Shown here piece after piece: positions 13,581 to 13,718 of a DNA stretch of 13,718 bases. This DNA comes from Deltaproteobacteria bacterium (GTDB lineage Bacteria > Desulfobacterota > GWC2-55-46 > DRQE01), in the NCBI GenBank assembly GCA_030631875.1, contig DAOVKH010000020.1, forward strand, positions 1 through 13,718. The letters run 5' to 3'. The stretch's first letter is position 1; the number at the start of each line of letters is the position of its first letter. A model generated the notes under the pieces. The model made no database searches, was not told the DNA's origin, and worked only from the letters and a program-made list of their open reading frames with translations. The translations under genes were made by a program, and so were the position numbers.

Positions 13581-13656
13581 TGGTGCCTAGGGAGGGAATC
13601 GAACCCCCGACACGAGGATTTTCAATCCTCTGCTCTACCGACTGAGCTACCTAGGC
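13581..13656 (-). tRNA. tRNA-Phe (anticodon GAA)
   Basis: A complete 76-nt tRNA with encoded CCA. The acceptor stem GCCTAGG pairs with CCTAGGC, discriminator A. The D arm is GCTC-AGTCGGTAGA-GC with its pairing, the anticodon stem GAGGA/TCCTC encloses the loop TTGAAAA with GAA at 34-36, and the T arm is GGGGG-TTCGATT-CCCTC-like with the conserved TTCGA. It is the integration target of the islands to its left; the 3' part, from the anticodon loop on, would have been supplied by the incoming element. It is intact and should be functional. Confidence 0.97.
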
Positions 13657-13689
13657 CTACTTACTCTCTTAATAAAAGAGTAAGGAACT

Positions 13690-13718
13690 AATTTATTTGA
13701 AACCGCATATTTTGTCAA
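13690..13718 (-). promoter_or_regulatory. Promoter of tRNA-Phe
   Basis: On the minus strand TTGACA (13718-13713, the last bases of the window) is a perfect -35. A 17-nt spacer leads to TAAATT (13695-13690), 4 of 6 to the -10 consensus. The leader to the tRNA 5' end (13656) contains an 8-bp inverted repeat, CTTACTCT/AGAGTAAG (13660-13684). Confidence 0.7.

Larger units (their letters stand above)
8623..13625. mobile_element. Island B: att-flanked efflux cassette without integrase
   Basis: Bounded by att copy 2 and the intact tRNA-Phe. It holds only the three-gene ABC efflux operon, whose GC-rich, CpG-rich coding differs by eye from the more AT-rich island A genes. With att sites at both ends but no recombinase it resembles a cis-mobilizable remnant. 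Phased ACTATAC repeats lie on both inner arms (8787-8807 and 13503-13523). Loss of a former integrase is inference. Confidence 0.6.

Noticed and set aside
13482..13691. 69-codon plus-strand frame reading GRESNPRHEDFQSSALPTE
   Set aside because: It is the antisense translation of the tRNA-Phe gene, a well-known spurious prediction.
1..13718. CRISPR array, toxin-antitoxin pair or known defence genes
   Set aside because: No regularly spaced repeats of 20-40 bp with spacers and no matching protein motifs seen on either strand.

Overview
The window looks like a Gram-negative bacterial chromosome: it has a periplasmic c-type cytochrome, an outer-membrane barrel protein, a HlyD-type adaptor and strong AGGAG ribosome sites. 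The style of the response regulators and the hybrid-type kinase, the frequent ATA isoleucine codons and the denitrification genes suggest a deltaproteobacterial or related lineage. That taxonomic guess is low confidence.

Layout. (1) Bases 1-720 hold the start of a nitric oxide reductase operon, norC then norB, on the minus strand. norB runs off the left edge. A DNR/FNR-type box lies at a typical activator distance upstream. (2) Bases 742-917 hold two stacked terminator hairpins and a 45-bp copy of the 3' part of a tRNA-Phe gene. (3) Bases 918-8622 form island A. On the minus strand it carries a LuxR-type response regulator, an inverse-autotransporter-like surface protein with a parallel beta-helix passenger, a receiver-only response regulator and a receiver-GAF-histidine kinase. 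On the plus strand, at its right end, it has an excisionase-like gene and a wrecked tyrosine integrase. (4) Bases 8623-8667 are a second 45-bp tRNA-Phe 3' copy. (5) Bases 8668-13580 form island B, a visibly GC-richer three-gene efflux cassette (ATPase, FtsX-type permease, HlyD/MacA-type adaptor) on the minus strand. It is bracketed by a 22-nt imperfect inverted repeat and has no integrase. (6) Bases 13581-13656 are the intact tRNA-Phe(GAA) gene on the minus strand, with its promoter touching the right edge and its terminator at 13543-13573.

The main structural reading is two islands in tandem in the 3' end of one tRNA-Phe gene. All three copies of the shared block stop exactly at the end of the 7-nt anticodon loop, which points to the crossover site. 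Short repeats phased at about one helical turn lie on both sides of the att core of each island, with a different motif for each, and may be integrase arm sites. Both islands now look immobile on their own: A has a broken integrase and B has none.

Functionally, the cargo of A links phosphorelay signalling with a surface adhesin-like protein, B is an export pump, and norCB is respiratory nitric oxide detoxification outside the islands. I saw no CRISPR array, no clear defence system and no complete insertion sequence. The least ordinary protein is the beta-helix inverse autotransporter.
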